Positions 8,643 to 15,624 of a stretch of DNA of 22,422 nucleotides are shown here, in pieces. The notes beneath the pieces are model-generated. The model had not been told where the DNA came from. It saw only the letters and a list, made by a program, of their open reading frames with translations, and did not search any database. How positions within the stretch are numbered: position 1 is the stretch's first letter; each line of letters opens with the position of its first letter. The position numbers and the translations under genes were made by a program. Source of the DNA: Chitinivibrionales bacterium. GTDB taxonomy: Bacteria; Fibrobacterota; Chitinivibrionia; Chitinivibrionales; WJKA01. The stretch is taken from the NCBI GenBank assembly GCA_014729375.1, contig WJKA01000012.1, positions 1-22,422 on the forward strand, written 5' to 3'.

Positions 8643-8648
8643 TCTCCT
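8643..8648 (-). promoter_or_regulatory. Ribosome binding site that decides the nrdJ start
   Basis: AGGAGA on the reverse strand, eight bases before the ATG at 8634. The more upstream in-frame ATG at 8748 has no such site and precedes the predicted transcription start. Confidence 0.7.
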
Positions 8649-8704
8649 GAATGCTTAAATGTTTACGAACCCCTGAATTATTTATTTTCCTGCGGCTGCA
8701 AAAA

Positions 8705-8718
8705 ACACAATATGTGGT
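8705..8718 (-). promoter_or_regulatory. NrdR-box-like palindrome, downstream copy
   Basis: Forward strand ACACAATATGTGGT closely resembles the known NrdR operator (ACAC-A/T-ATAT type). It falls just after the predicted transcription start of nrdJ. NrdR is the ATP/dATP-sensing repressor of ribonucleotide reductase genes. The sequence match is seen; binding is inferred. Confidence 0.75.
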
Positions 8719-8732
8719 ATGCGGCTTTTTGA

Positions 8733-8761
8733 AATATATGAAGACCAAAATTCAAAGTCAA
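8733..8761 (-). promoter_or_regulatory. Sigma70-type promoter of nrdJ
   Basis: On the reverse strand TTGACT (8756-8761) and TATATT (8733-8738) are separated by exactly 17 bp. Each hexamer has five of six consensus bases. The predicted start of transcription, near 8726, gives a leader of about 90 bases before the ATG at 8634. One NrdR-like box lies on each side. Confidence 0.75.
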
Positions 8762-8779
8762 GGATTATAATAAAAAAAA

Positions 8780-8793
8780 CCACAATATATGGT
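8780..8793 (-). promoter_or_regulatory. NrdR-box-like palindrome, upstream copy
   Basis: Forward strand CCACAATATATGGT shares most bases with the copy at 8705-8718 and lies upstream of the -35 element. The centres of the two boxes are 75 bp apart, about seven helical turns, much wider than the close pairs known in E. coli. Confidence 0.7.
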
Positions 8794-8858
8794 ATACATT
8801 TTGCTTATTCAGTCCAAATTTAGTACTTACGGCCACTGTTGCGAAAGTCATTAAATGA

Positions 8859-8887
8859 TTGAGCAATAAACACTTAATGTATATTTA
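8859..8887 (+). promoter_or_regulatory. Possible promoter of prfB
   Basis: TTGAGC (8859-8864) is followed after 17 bp by TATTTA (8882-8887), or after 15 bp by the better hexamer TATATT (8880-8885). It lies 50 bp before the prfB ATG in the divergent gap. Weak match. Confidence 0.35.
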
Positions 8888-8936
8888 AAGGAAAACTAAA
8901 CATATCCGGACATTCCCGGAACAAACAGGAGAACGT

Positions 8937-10035
8937 ATGGCTGAAATTCTTGAACTGGAGCAGATAAAAGAAATGGGCAAGCGGATCGAGAACCTCAGGG
9001 GGTATCTTTGATATTGATGCCAGGAAAGAGGAGTGCTCGCAGCTCGAGTCTGCAACAACCGCCAATGAATTCTGGAGCGATACCAGAAACGCAAAGTCGG
9101 TGCTCAAACGAATAAAGGAGCTCAAGAAACATATTGACGCATGGGAGCATGTGCACACCGAGTTTACCGACATATTCGAGCTGTATGAAATTTCGCTTGA
9201 GGACAACGACACCGATTCACTTGAACAGCTCTCGGATAATGCACGAAAAATCGGGCATGAAATAGACAAACTGGAATTTCTCAGAAAACTCGGCGGCGAA
9301 GACGACGATTGTCCGGCAGTGTTGAGCATTCACAGCGGCGCAGGAGGCACCGAGAGCTGTGACTGGTGCGAAATGCTTTTCCGGATGTACTGTCGATGGC
9401 TTGAACGCAAAGGATTTGAGTATACCATCCTCGATTCACTTCCCGGGGATGAGGCCGGACTGAAAAGCGTTACTATGGAAATCCGGGGCGATTATGTCTA
9501 CGGGCACCTCAAGGCCGAAAGCGGTGTGCATCGCCTGGTCCGCATCTCCCCGTTCGATTCCAACAGCCGGCGGCATACATCATTCGCATCGGTGTATTCA
9601 TATCCGCTTATCGAAGAGGCTGATGATATTGCGCTTGAAGAGAGCGAAATACGGGTGGATACCTATCGCGCCAGCGGCGCGGGCGGGCAGCATATCAATA
9701 AAACCGATTCGGCTGTCAGAATGACACATGTACCGACCGGCATTGTCGTGCAATGTCAGAATGAGCGGTCTCAGATAAAAAACCGGGCAACCGCACTCAG
9801 GATCCTGAAAGCCCGGGTCAGACAGCATTTCAAAGAAGAAGAAGAAAAGCAGCGCCTGGAAAAACTTGCCAAAAAGAAAAAAATCGAATGGGGAAGTCAG
9901 ATCCGGTCCTATGTCCTTCACCCATACAATATGGTAAAAGACCACCGCACCAATACCGAAACATCGAATACCGCTGCAGTACTCGACGGTGACATCGATA
10001 TGTTTATCGAGAGCTATCTGCTGGAATACGAGTAA
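8937..10035 (+). CDS. prfB: Peptide chain release factor 2, expressed through a programmed +1 frameshift
   Basis: Release factor 2 reads UAA and UGA stop codons and releases the finished protein from the ribosome. The ATG at 8937 follows AGGAGA. Codons 1-24 end in L-R-G-Y-L and run into an in-frame TGA at 9009-9011. Skipping T9009 restores a frame from 9010 to the TAA at 10033-10035, beginning D-I-D-A-R-K-E-E. The joined product is 365 residues, the same length as E. coli RF2. The catalytic GGQ motif is present in SGAGGQHINKT, and the stop-recognition SPF motif in VRISPFDSNSRRH. The N-terminal part carries the helical, acidic domain normal for RF2. Both motifs are intact, so the interruption is regulation rather than decay. 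The gene stands alone, divergent from nrdJ. No convincing terminator is seen in the 87 bp that follow. Confidence 0.96.
8997..9011 (+). promoter_or_regulatory. RF2 programmed +1 frameshift site
   Basis: The site reads AGGGGGTATCTTTGA, identical in these 15 bases to the classical E. coli prfB signal as I recall it. It has an internal Shine-Dalgarno (AGGGGG), a slippery CTT codon and an in-frame TGA. When RF2 is scarce, slow termination at the TGA lets the ribosome shift forward by one base. This gives negative autoregulation. Confidence 0.95.
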
Positions 10036-10122
10036 AAACCGGGGAAATGGAGCGATGGAATGCCGGAATGGTTCCCGGATGGATTCCCGTCCGTCACGCC
10101 ACTATCCCGCCGGCCCCGATTC

Positions 10123-10890
10123 TTACTCCCCTCTCTTTTCTCTGTTCACTCGTGTCTGAAGCCTGAACGAAACGACTGATGAGGAATCAGGAACGGTAAC
10201 CGGAATTATGCTGTACAATGACTCCCATACCTGTCCTGAAGGAAATGTTGCCGAACTTTTGCAGACCAGGAGAGAGGTGCCCGGCTCGGCAAAAAGATGA
10301 ATACTGTTATCTGCATAGAGATGAAAATCGGTCCTTTTTGCGGCATTAATATCCAGTAGAAATCCCGAATACGTATAATTCCTGCTTGACGAAATTTTCA
10401 ATACGGAGATATTTTCAGCCATTGCTTTTTTGATAAGGGGAATATGGCTGTCCGGCATGGGAACCATTTCAGGGAAAAAGGCATCGTTCCAGAGCTGCTT
10501 GAACCCGTCAAGTGCAGCCGGTCGTTCCTCATATTCGAGCATAAAATTCTGGTCCGGCACCAGTGACGTGCATCGCGCAATGCCCTGCGTGGCGTCATAG
10601 TAACCCTCATTAATATTCCGGGTGCCCGCCCCGACCCATGTCAGGTAATCCGCAACCATGTTTTTCCACTCAGACGCGCCGAGCACTTTTGCTTTGTTTT
10701 TATCAGGAAGCTTCTTGTTTTCGGTGACCTCCATCAGCGCGTGGACATACTCCTCAAGTGCTTCACTGTAGGCTGCGCGGTTTTCCGCTTTCTGCGCGAT
10801 TTCCAGGTGCGAAGGACGGGTTTTCAAGTAAACCAGCGCGCCGACTGCAAGGATCAGTAGTACGCCGATAGTAATTGCCGGCTTTTTCAT
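10123..10890 (-). CDS. Membrane-anchored protein of unknown function
   Basis: A 255-residue protein I do not recognise. Residues 1-4 are basic, and 5-22 form one hydrophobic helix without a clear cleavage site, so the protein is probably held in the inner membrane with the rest in the periplasm. Residues 28-80 look helical (EIAQKAENRAAYSEALEEY) and resemble a tetratricopeptide-like unit, but only one. From about 165 the sequence turns beta-rich (SSSRNYTYSGFLLDINAAK, then VPDSSSVVSFRLQTRV). A strong GGGAGG ribosome site lies eight bases before the ATG. The gene converges on prfB and stands 418 bp from the divergent lipoprotein gene. A possible promoter (TTTACT, 16 bp, TACAGT) lies just upstream but is weak. 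Confidence 0.75.
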   Translation of the reverse strand: MKKPAITIGVLLILAVGALVYLKTRPSHLEIAQKAENRAAYSEALEEYVHALMEVTENKKLPDKNKAKVLGASEWKNMVADYLTWVGAGTRNINEGYYDATQGIARCTSLVPDQNFMLEYEERPAALDGFKQLWNDAFFPEMVPMPDSHIPLIKKAMAENISVLKISSSRNYTYSGFLLDINAAKRTDFHLYADNSIHLFAEPGTSLLVCKSSATFPSGQVWESLYSIIPVTVPDSSSVVSFRLQTRVNREKRGE

Positions 10891-11036
10891 GAAAAAACCT
10901 CCCGGGCTATAGTTTCAAAACAGCATTCACGCTAGTGTACTGTATCGCAAATATGGTGTAAGTAAAATAAATAGTGTACCTGTTCAGGTGGAACGGGTAA
11001 TCATGGTTACACAAAATCATTGCTCCATCCTGGCGC

Positions 11037-11073
11037 GCCGACTTGTAGAGCCGACTAGTAAAGCCGAAGCTCG
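11037..11073. repeat. Short 13-bp tandem repeat, about 2.5 copies
   Basis: GCCGACTTGTAGA (11037-11049) is followed directly by GCCGACTAGTAAA (11050-11062), which differs at two positions, and then by a partial copy starting GCCGA. The stretch is more G+C-rich than the surrounding intergenic DNA. Confidence 0.55.
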
Positions 11074-11103
11074 CTGCATAGGCTCAAGTCAAGTTGAAGA
11101 CGA

Positions 11104-11115
11104 AGGCTTAAGCCT
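11104..11115. repeat. Perfect 12-bp palindrome
   Basis: AGGCTTAAGCCT reads the same on both strands. It is an unspaced palindrome, so it is better suited to binding a dimeric protein than to forming an RNA hairpin. No known operator was recognised. Confidence 0.5.
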
Positions 11116-11232
11116 GTAAGCGACGGCGGACATTCGCCCTTCAAAATTCGTTGAAAGTCATTTTTAGCAGGCACCCAATAGCAGTACTTGTCCGCACCAA
11201 AAAAACTAAGGAGCGAATGAACAACCTTTTTG

Positions 11233-11261
11233 TTGCCGCTTATTTTTCGATGATGTATAAT
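11233..11261 (+). promoter_or_regulatory. Sigma70-type promoter of the lipoprotein gene
   Basis: TTGCCG (11233-11238) is followed after 17 bp by a perfect TATAAT (11256-11261). The predicted transcription start, near 11268, leaves a leader of about 40 bases before the ATG at 11309. Confidence 0.7.
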
Positions 11262-11308
11262 CATGGAAAGGCTTCGGTCGACTGAAACACAACATTTTAC
11301 AGCACCAT

Positions 11309-12076
11309 ATGAAAAGGTTTGTTTTTATCCCGCTCAGATATTTTTGCAGACCCGGTAAGATAATTCTCATTCTTGCTCCGGTACTTCTTTTTTCCTGCGG
11401 CCATAAAGCCAAAATGCTGTATGTGCACAGCAATCACGACATTCTTTATGATACATCCGCTACGATTCTATTTATTCCACTGCAGAATATTTTGACTGAG
11501 TATCTGGACGATACGCGGTCAGAGCCTGATACGCAGTTCACCGATTCTTTTTTTCTTGAAGCACTCAACGGGCTTGTTCCCTTTGAGCTGTCGCAGCATT
11601 TTCAAATCCATCAGTCGGATTCTCTTGGTGACTCAATCGGCAAGCTGTTTGAGAAAAAAGCATCTGTCCTCAAGAAAGACACCTCAAATTTCGACAGCAT
11701 CTCCCTGTATATCTACCAATTGACAAAAAAGCACGATGTCGACCTCGTGGCATTTCCCTATTCATGTACGATCGAGCATCGTATCATCCAACCCCCGGGC
11801 TGGCGCGGAGGCAAATACGGTGAGGGCCATTATTCCCGGCCGGTTTCCTACACTGCCCACACGAAATTCCATCTTCAGATCTGGGAAAAAAACGGCAATC
11901 TCATTTTCGAGCGTATCGGAACAGATATTACAAAAAGGCCGGTGTTGTACTCTCTTTTCAAAAAAGAGAAGGGTGATAAGGATATCAACAAATTTGCCCG
12001 GCGCTTTTATGCACCGCCCCTGGTGCGATCGCTCTACAAATCAGTTTCTGCATCGCTGGTGTTTGCGTTCCGGTGA
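11309..12076 (+). CDS. Lipoprotein of unknown function
   Basis: A 255-residue protein I do not recognise. A basic, hydrophobic leader ends in the lipobox L-F-S-C at 27-30, so Cys30 should be lipidated and the protein anchored to a membrane on the outside of the cytoplasm. The mature part has mixed helices and strands. Notable segments are ILFIPLQNILTEYL, an ELSQHFQIHQ stretch, DLVAFPYSCTIEHR and a Gly/His/Tyr-rich GGKYGEGHYSRP. No Shine-Dalgarno is evident, but the promoter at 11233-11261 is good. Its last 43 bases overlap the 3' end of galE on the opposite strand. The layout of an N-terminal strand, a helix and LIFERIGTDI suggests a solitary envelope protein, but no function can be assigned. 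Confidence 0.78.
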   Translation: MKRFVFIPLRYFCRPGKIILILAPVLLFSCGHKAKMLYVHSNHDILYDTSATILFIPLQNILTEYLDDTRSEPDTQFTDSFFLEALNGLVPFELSQHFQIHQSDSLGDSIGKLFEKKASVLKKDTSNFDSISLYIYQLTKKHDVDLVAFPYSCTIEHRIIQPPGWRGGKYGEGHYSRPVSYTAHTKFHLQIWEKNGNLIFERIGTDITKRPVLYSLFKKEKGDKDINKFARRFYAPPLVRSLYKSVSASLVFAFR

Positions 12077-13056
12077 AAATTGTCCGGTGAATTCTTCCGG
12101 TACACACTCCATGTTGTCGCCACCAGGGAATCCACGTCGCTGTATTTTGCTTTCCAGCCGAGGAGTTCATTTGCTTTTCCCGATGATGCGACAAGTTTTT
12201 CAGGGTCCCCCGCTCTGCGGGAGACAACTCGTGCAGGCACCGGGGTTCCGGTGATCCGCCGTGCGGCTTCAACCATTTCCAGAACACTGACGCCGGTCTC
12301 GCTGCCGAGATTAACAATAAGGTTGTCGGTCCTGTTGGCGATATAGTGCATTGCACGCACATGCGCATCGGCAAGATCGCTCACGTGGATATAATCCCGG
12401 ATACAGGTACCGTCTTCAGTGCCGTAGTCATCGCCGAAAATTTCAAGGCCATTGCGGATTCCCGAAGCAACTTCCATGATAACCGGCAGCAGGTTGGCCG
12501 GATTTTTTTCCAGCCCGGTAATCCGCGCCTGCGGATCGTAGCCGGCCGCGTTGAAATACCTGAGTGCGGCATAGCGCAATCCTTTCAGTCGGGAATACCA
12601 GTCGAGCAACCGTTCGATCTCTAGTTTGGTAAATCCATAGAAGCTTTCCGGCGCCAGAGGATGCGCTTCATCAATCGGAAGGTACTGCTGCTCGCCGTAG
12701 ACTGCCGAAGATGATGAAAACACGATATTTTTTATCCCGGTCTCAGCCGCGGCATTCAACAGTGATATGGTCCCGCTGATATTGTTAGTTGCATATTTTT
12801 CCGGCGCGAGCATGGATTCCCCCGCGGCTTTGAACGCCGCAAGATGAACAAGGCCGTCAAATCCCTGTTTCATTGTCGAGACCAGACAGTCATAATCGAG
12901 GATATCGCCGCACACAAACTCACTTTCGTCAAACAAGTTCTCCCTGCGCCCGAGGCTGAGATTGTCATATACCGTCACTGTGTGGTTCTGGTCAAGAAAT
13001 GCGCGCGCGACATGGCTTCCGATATACCCCGCGCCGCCGACAACGAGAATGTTCAT
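12034..13056 (-). CDS. galE: UDP-glucose 4-epimerase
   Basis: A 340-residue protein, the normal length for GalE, which interconverts UDP-glucose and UDP-galactose using bound NAD. The Rossmann motif GGAGYIG is at 7-13. The catalytic Ser is in SSSSAVYG (114-121), and Tyr140/Lys144 form the YxxxK pair in SFYGFTK. Family landmarks follow: LRYFNAAG, GTCIRDYIHVSDLADAH and a C-terminal GWKAKYSD. An AGGG site lies eight bases before the ATG, and an extended -10 promoter sits 45-80 bp upstream, so it can be expressed independently of the polyamine genes. Its last 43 bases run into the oppositely oriented lipoprotein gene. Roles in cell-surface polysaccharide supply or galactose use are both possible; no other sugar-nucleotide gene lies beside it. 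Confidence 0.94.
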   Translation of the reverse strand: MNILVVGGAGYIGSHVARAFLDQNHTVTVYDNLSLGRRENLFDESEFVCGDILDYDCLVSTMKQGFDGLVHLAAFKAAGESMLAPEKYATNNISGTISLLNAAAETGIKNIVFSSSSAVYGEQQYLPIDEAHPLAPESFYGFTKLEIERLLDWYSRLKGLRYAALRYFNAAGYDPQARITGLEKNPANLLPVIMEVASGIRNGLEIFGDDYGTEDGTCIRDYIHVSDLADAHVRAMHYIANRTDNLIVNLGSETGVSVLEMVEAARRITGTPVPARVVSRRAGDPEKLVASSGKANELLGWKAKYSDVDSLVATTWSVYRKNSPDNFHRNANTSDAETDL

Positions 13057-13107
13057 TGAACTACCCTTTCATTTTTATCCCTGCGAACCGCGCCGCATGG
13101 GTATTGT

Positions 13108-13135
13108 AGTATAGCATGCAGCTTTCGCCCGGCAA
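13108..13135 (-). promoter_or_regulatory. Extended -10 promoter of galE
   Basis: On the reverse strand TTGCCG (13130-13135) is followed after 16 bp by TATACT (13108-13113), preceded by TGC (an extended -10). The predicted start is near 13101, about 45 bases before the ATG. Confidence 0.65.
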
Positions 13136-13146
13136 CGTGGGCCGTC

Positions 13147-13178
13147 AGTACACCGCCTATGGCAGTAGCCGGTGTACT
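13147..13178. repeat. Inverted repeat with 9-bp perfect arms between the S1-protein gene and galE
   Basis: AGTACACCG (13147-13155) and CGGTGTACT (13170-13178) are perfect complements around a 14-base loop. Read on the reverse strand it follows the S1-protein stop by about 45 bases and could end that transcript, but there is no T-run after it. It also lies just upstream of the galE -35 and could be an operator. Confidence 0.55.
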
Positions 13179-13221
13179 TTCGGAGAAAACCGCTGCCACT
13201 GAGCGGACACGGCACGGATTG

Positions 13222-14709
13222 CTATTTCTTATTCGTCAACGCAGCCTGCAGCGCTTCACCAAACTCCGATGACGGCTGCCTGGATGCGGTGGATTTGCTT
13301 TCCTGCTTTTCAAGAAATTGTTCGACTTCTTCGGTGTTCTCGTGTGCCTGCTCGATACCGTATGAAAGGGCTATTCGCCGCTTTTCCGGGTCAACAGATT
13401 CGATGCGCACTTCGAGTTCATCACCAACATTAATCGAATCTTTTTTATCGGATGAAATATTGCTGTTTACCAGCAATCCCGTTATGCCCTCGGCAAGATC
13501 GACAAAATAACCATACTTTGTCTTGTTCGCCACCGTTCCTTTTGCCATGCTTTTTTCGGGAAACCGGTCGGCAATATTTTTCCACGGATCGGAATCGACA
13601 TCTTTAAGACTGAGTGATATGGTCTTTTTTTCCTGATCAATCCCGAGAACGGTCACTTTAACCTGCTGGCCCTGATGGACAATATCTTTCGGATGCCGCA
13701 CCCGGGTGCTCCACGACATTTCGGAAACATGCACCAGCCCCTCAACGCCGGGAACAAGTTTGACAAATGCGCCAAAATCGGTCAGACGGGTCACCTCGCC
13801 GTGCCCTTGTGAACCGACGGTAAATTTTTCATTCACCGTTTCCCAGGGGTCGCCGTATACCTGTTTGATCGATAGCGATATTTTTGTGTCCTGAATGCTT
13901 TTCTTTTTCTCGACGCCCAGCACCACGCACTCTATTTTCTGCCCTGGAGAAAAGGACTTTTCAAGCTCCTGTGCCCGGTCCCAGGAGACCTCGGACACAT
14001 GCACAAGTCCTTCGGCCGGCCCCAGATCGACAAACAATCCGAATTTGGCAATCCGCGTGATCGTGCCGGTATAGACCTTTCCGGTCCCTGCGTCGGCGGC
14101 AATTGCATCGATCTCTTTCCACAGTTCCTGCTCAAGCAGCGGTACTCTCGACACGACAATATTCCTGCCGCGCTCGGTAATCCTGCTGATAACAAAAGAA
14201 AATGTCTTTCCTAAATAGGAATTCAGATCATCAACATACTTGACATCGATCTGCGAGGCCGGGCAAAAAGCGCGCTTGCCCATTACTTTTACATTCAAGC
14301 CGCCTTTGTTCACGCCGGTGACCTTGCCCTGGACCGGTATTTTCGCCTGCATTGCATTTTTCAGCTCAGCAATGCTTCCTGTGTATGAAGCAAGCGATTT
14401 GCTGACAATTGTTTCTCCTTCATCGCCTGAAACAATATATCCTTCAACGGTGTCGCCTTCCCGCACTGTTACGTTTCCGGCATTGTCTTTCAGTTCATCG
14501 ATTTTCATAACCGCTTCGTTTTTGGCCCCGATATCCAGAAATGCAAATTCGCTTCCCAGCTTGATTACCGGCCCGGATACTTTGTCGCCTTTTGCAAAGG
14601 TAACAGCGGACTTCTTTTCCTGCTTTTCAATAAGGTCCATCAATTCCTTCCCGGAGTCCTGCGCTCCTTCCGGTTCGTCAAAAAAATCATCATGCTTTTT
14701 CTCAATCAT
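13222..14709 (-). CDS. S1-domain RNA-binding protein (ribosomal protein S1-like, five repeats)
   Basis: A 495-residue protein built of five S1 OB-fold repeats, at about 41-106, 124-190, 211-282, 298-370 and 388-450. Repeats 3 and 4 are the most typical, with FGLFVDLG..EGLVHVSEVSW and FGAFVKLVPGVEGLVHVSEMSW. Repeats 1 and 2 are diverged. An acidic N-terminal tail of about 35 residues and a charged C-terminal tail flank them. E. coli S1 has six repeats in 557 residues, so this may be the organism's main S1 or a shorter paralogue. S1 proteins bind mRNA at the ribosome. An AAAGGAT site lies eight bases before the ATG at 14709, and the gene follows the spermidine synthase by only 19 bp, so it is probably co-transcribed with the polyamine genes. 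Family is certain, exact identity less so. Confidence 0.88.
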   Translation of the reverse strand: MIEKKHDDFFDEPEGAQDSGKELMDLIEKQEKKSAVTFAKGDKVSGPVIKLGSEFAFLDIGAKNEAVMKIDELKDNAGNVTVREGDTVEGYIVSGDEGETIVSKSLASYTGSIAELKNAMQAKIPVQGKVTGVNKGGLNVKVMGKRAFCPASQIDVKYVDDLNSYLGKTFSFVISRITERGRNIVVSRVPLLEQELWKEIDAIAADAGTGKVYTGTITRIAKFGLFVDLGPAEGLVHVSEVSWDRAQELEKSFSPGQKIECVVLGVEKKKSIQDTKISLSIKQVYGDPWETVNEKFTVGSQGHGEVTRLTDFGAFVKLVPGVEGLVHVSEMSWSTRVRHPKDIVHQGQQVKVTVLGIDQEKKTISLSLKDVDSDPWKNIADRFPEKSMAKGTVANKTKYGYFVDLAEGITGLLVNSNISSDKKDSINVGDELEVRIESVDPEKRRIALSYGIEQAHENTEEVEQFLEKQESKSTASRQPSSEFGEALQAALTNKK

Positions 14710-14728
14710 TTTTCAAATCCTTTTCGAA

Positions 14729-15604
14729 TTATGGTTTAAGTAATGTTGCAATATTTTCGGGAAGCATGAAAGCTCCCGAATGCACGGCTTTATTATAATA
14801 TTTGCATTTTTTCTCAATCAGTGCATACCGCTCCGGGCTGAATCCGGCAAGCAGAGGTTCTTCTTTTGCGGCAACCATGAAACTGCACGTTCCCCCGGGA
14901 AATGAGGGCATCATGCAGAGGCAGGGCTTGCATGCTGTAAAATAGGCGCCGATATTGCGGGCCGCCTGCCTGAAAAACTCTCCCCGCTGCATGGGAGAAT
15001 CGGTCTGGAACACGGCAACGCCGTTTTTTTCGAGCCGGTCGGCGACAAGAGAATAGAATGAAGCCGTTTCCAGGGACTGTACCGGTCCGCCGGGATCGTA
15101 TGAATCCACGATAATGATATCCCATCGCGTGCCGGCGCTGTTCAGGAATTCAAATCCATCACGGATAATGACCTCGGTCCTTGGATCGGCAAATCCGTGC
15201 GCCAGGTCGGGGAAATAGGTCTCGACGGCATCTTTCACCTGGTGATCTATTTCAACCACCGTGGCTTTTTTCACGCACTCGTGTTTCAGGACTTCCCTGA
15301 GGCAACCGCCGTCACCGCCGCCGATTATACAAACTTTTTCGGGGACTGTATGCATAAGCATTGCAGGATGGCTTATCATTTCATGATAAATGCATTCATC
15401 CTTTTCGGTAAGAACCGGATTTCCTCCCAGGACCAGAATCCGTCCGAAGCTATAGGTGTCGAACACCTCGATTTTCTGAAACGGGCTGGCTGAGCAGGTC
15501 ACCGCGTGCCGTGCCTTGATTCGCATCCCCGCAGTACCGTCAATCAGGTTTTCGAGCCACAGCGAGGTCCCTTCGGAGTTCTGATAATTCATTTCATTAT
15601 TCAT
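14729..15604 (-). CDS. speE: Spermidine synthase family aminopropyltransferase, paralogue 1
   Basis: A 291-residue protein of normal SpeE length, which transfers an aminopropyl group from decarboxylated S-adenosylmethionine to an amine such as putrescine. The N-terminal strand domain shows SPFQKIEVFDTYSFGRILVL and EKDECIYHEM. The cofactor site is GGGDGG at 95-100 with Glu118 in VVEID. Asp149 lies in RDG, and the catalytic/amine-binding pair Asp167 and Asp170 lies in IVDSYDPGGP. An AAAGGA site precedes the ATG at 15604; a second ATG four codons later is also possible. It follows ornithine decarboxylase by 20 bp. The substrate-facing segment after strand 5 reads FQTDSPMQ, unlike HSESPIS in the second copy, so the two may differ in amine preference. 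Both keep the catalytic residues. Confidence 0.9.
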   Translation of the reverse strand: MNNEMNYQNSEGTSLWLENLIDGTAGMRIKARHAVTCSASPFQKIEVFDTYSFGRILVLGGNPVLTEKDECIYHEMISHPAMLMHTVPEKVCIIGGGDGGCLREVLKHECVKKATVVEIDHQVKDAVETYFPDLAHGFADPRTEVIIRDGFEFLNSAGTRWDIIIVDSYDPGGPVQSLETASFYSLVADRLEKNGVAVFQTDSPMQRGEFFRQAARNIGAYFTACKPCLCMMPSFPGGTCSFMVAAKEEPLLAGFSPERYALIEKKCKYYNKAVHSGAFMLPENIATLLKP

Positions 15605-15624
15605 GAGGATTTCCTTTCACATCA

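Larger units (their letters stand above)
10891..11308. other. Gene-free divergent region with short repeats and promoters
   Basis: These 418 bp separate the membrane-anchored gene from the divergent lipoprotein gene. The left part has two copies of TAGTGTAC (10933-10940 and 10972-10979), 39 bp apart. The middle has the 8-bp palindrome GGCGCGCC (11032-11039), a 13-bp tandem repeat and a 12-bp palindrome, listed separately. The right end has the lipoprotein promoter. A 69-codon reverse-strand frame at 11055-11264 has no family features and no supporting context, so I do not call it a gene. Confidence 0.6.

Noticed and set aside
8832..8838. GCCACTG heptamer, as in the B12-box of cobalamin riboswitches, in the gap beside the B12-dependent reductase
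   Set aside because: It is on the forward strand, facing prfB rather than nrdJ. The rest of the riboswitch fold is absent, and upstream space is filled by the nrdJ promoter. A seven-base match is expected by chance.
8937..9011. prfB as a pseudogene or sequencing error because of the in-frame TGA at codon 25
   Set aside because: The interruption sits exactly at the known RF2 frameshift signal, and the shifted frame gives a full-length protein with intact GGQ and SPF motifs.
8874..9329. 151-codon reverse frame across the prfB start
   Set aside because: It covers the RF2 start, its ribosome site and frameshift signal. The translation is low-complexity Ser/Leu/Phe, as expected for the reverse of acidic helical coding DNA.
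10036..10122. Possible bidirectional terminator between prfB and the convergent membrane-anchored gene
   Set aside because: Some GC-rich complementary segments exist (GGAAT/ATTCC, CGGGG/CCCCG), but loops are long and no T-run follows on either strand.
11055..11264. 69-codon reverse frame in the intergenic repeat region
   Set aside because: It has no family resemblance, and its translation covers the tandem repeat and palindrome; a coding role is not supported.
11736..12254. 172-codon forward frame bridging the lipoprotein gene and galE
   Set aside because: It overlaps both genes, has no ribosome site and its translation (rich in Arg, Ser and Pro) looks like a shadow.
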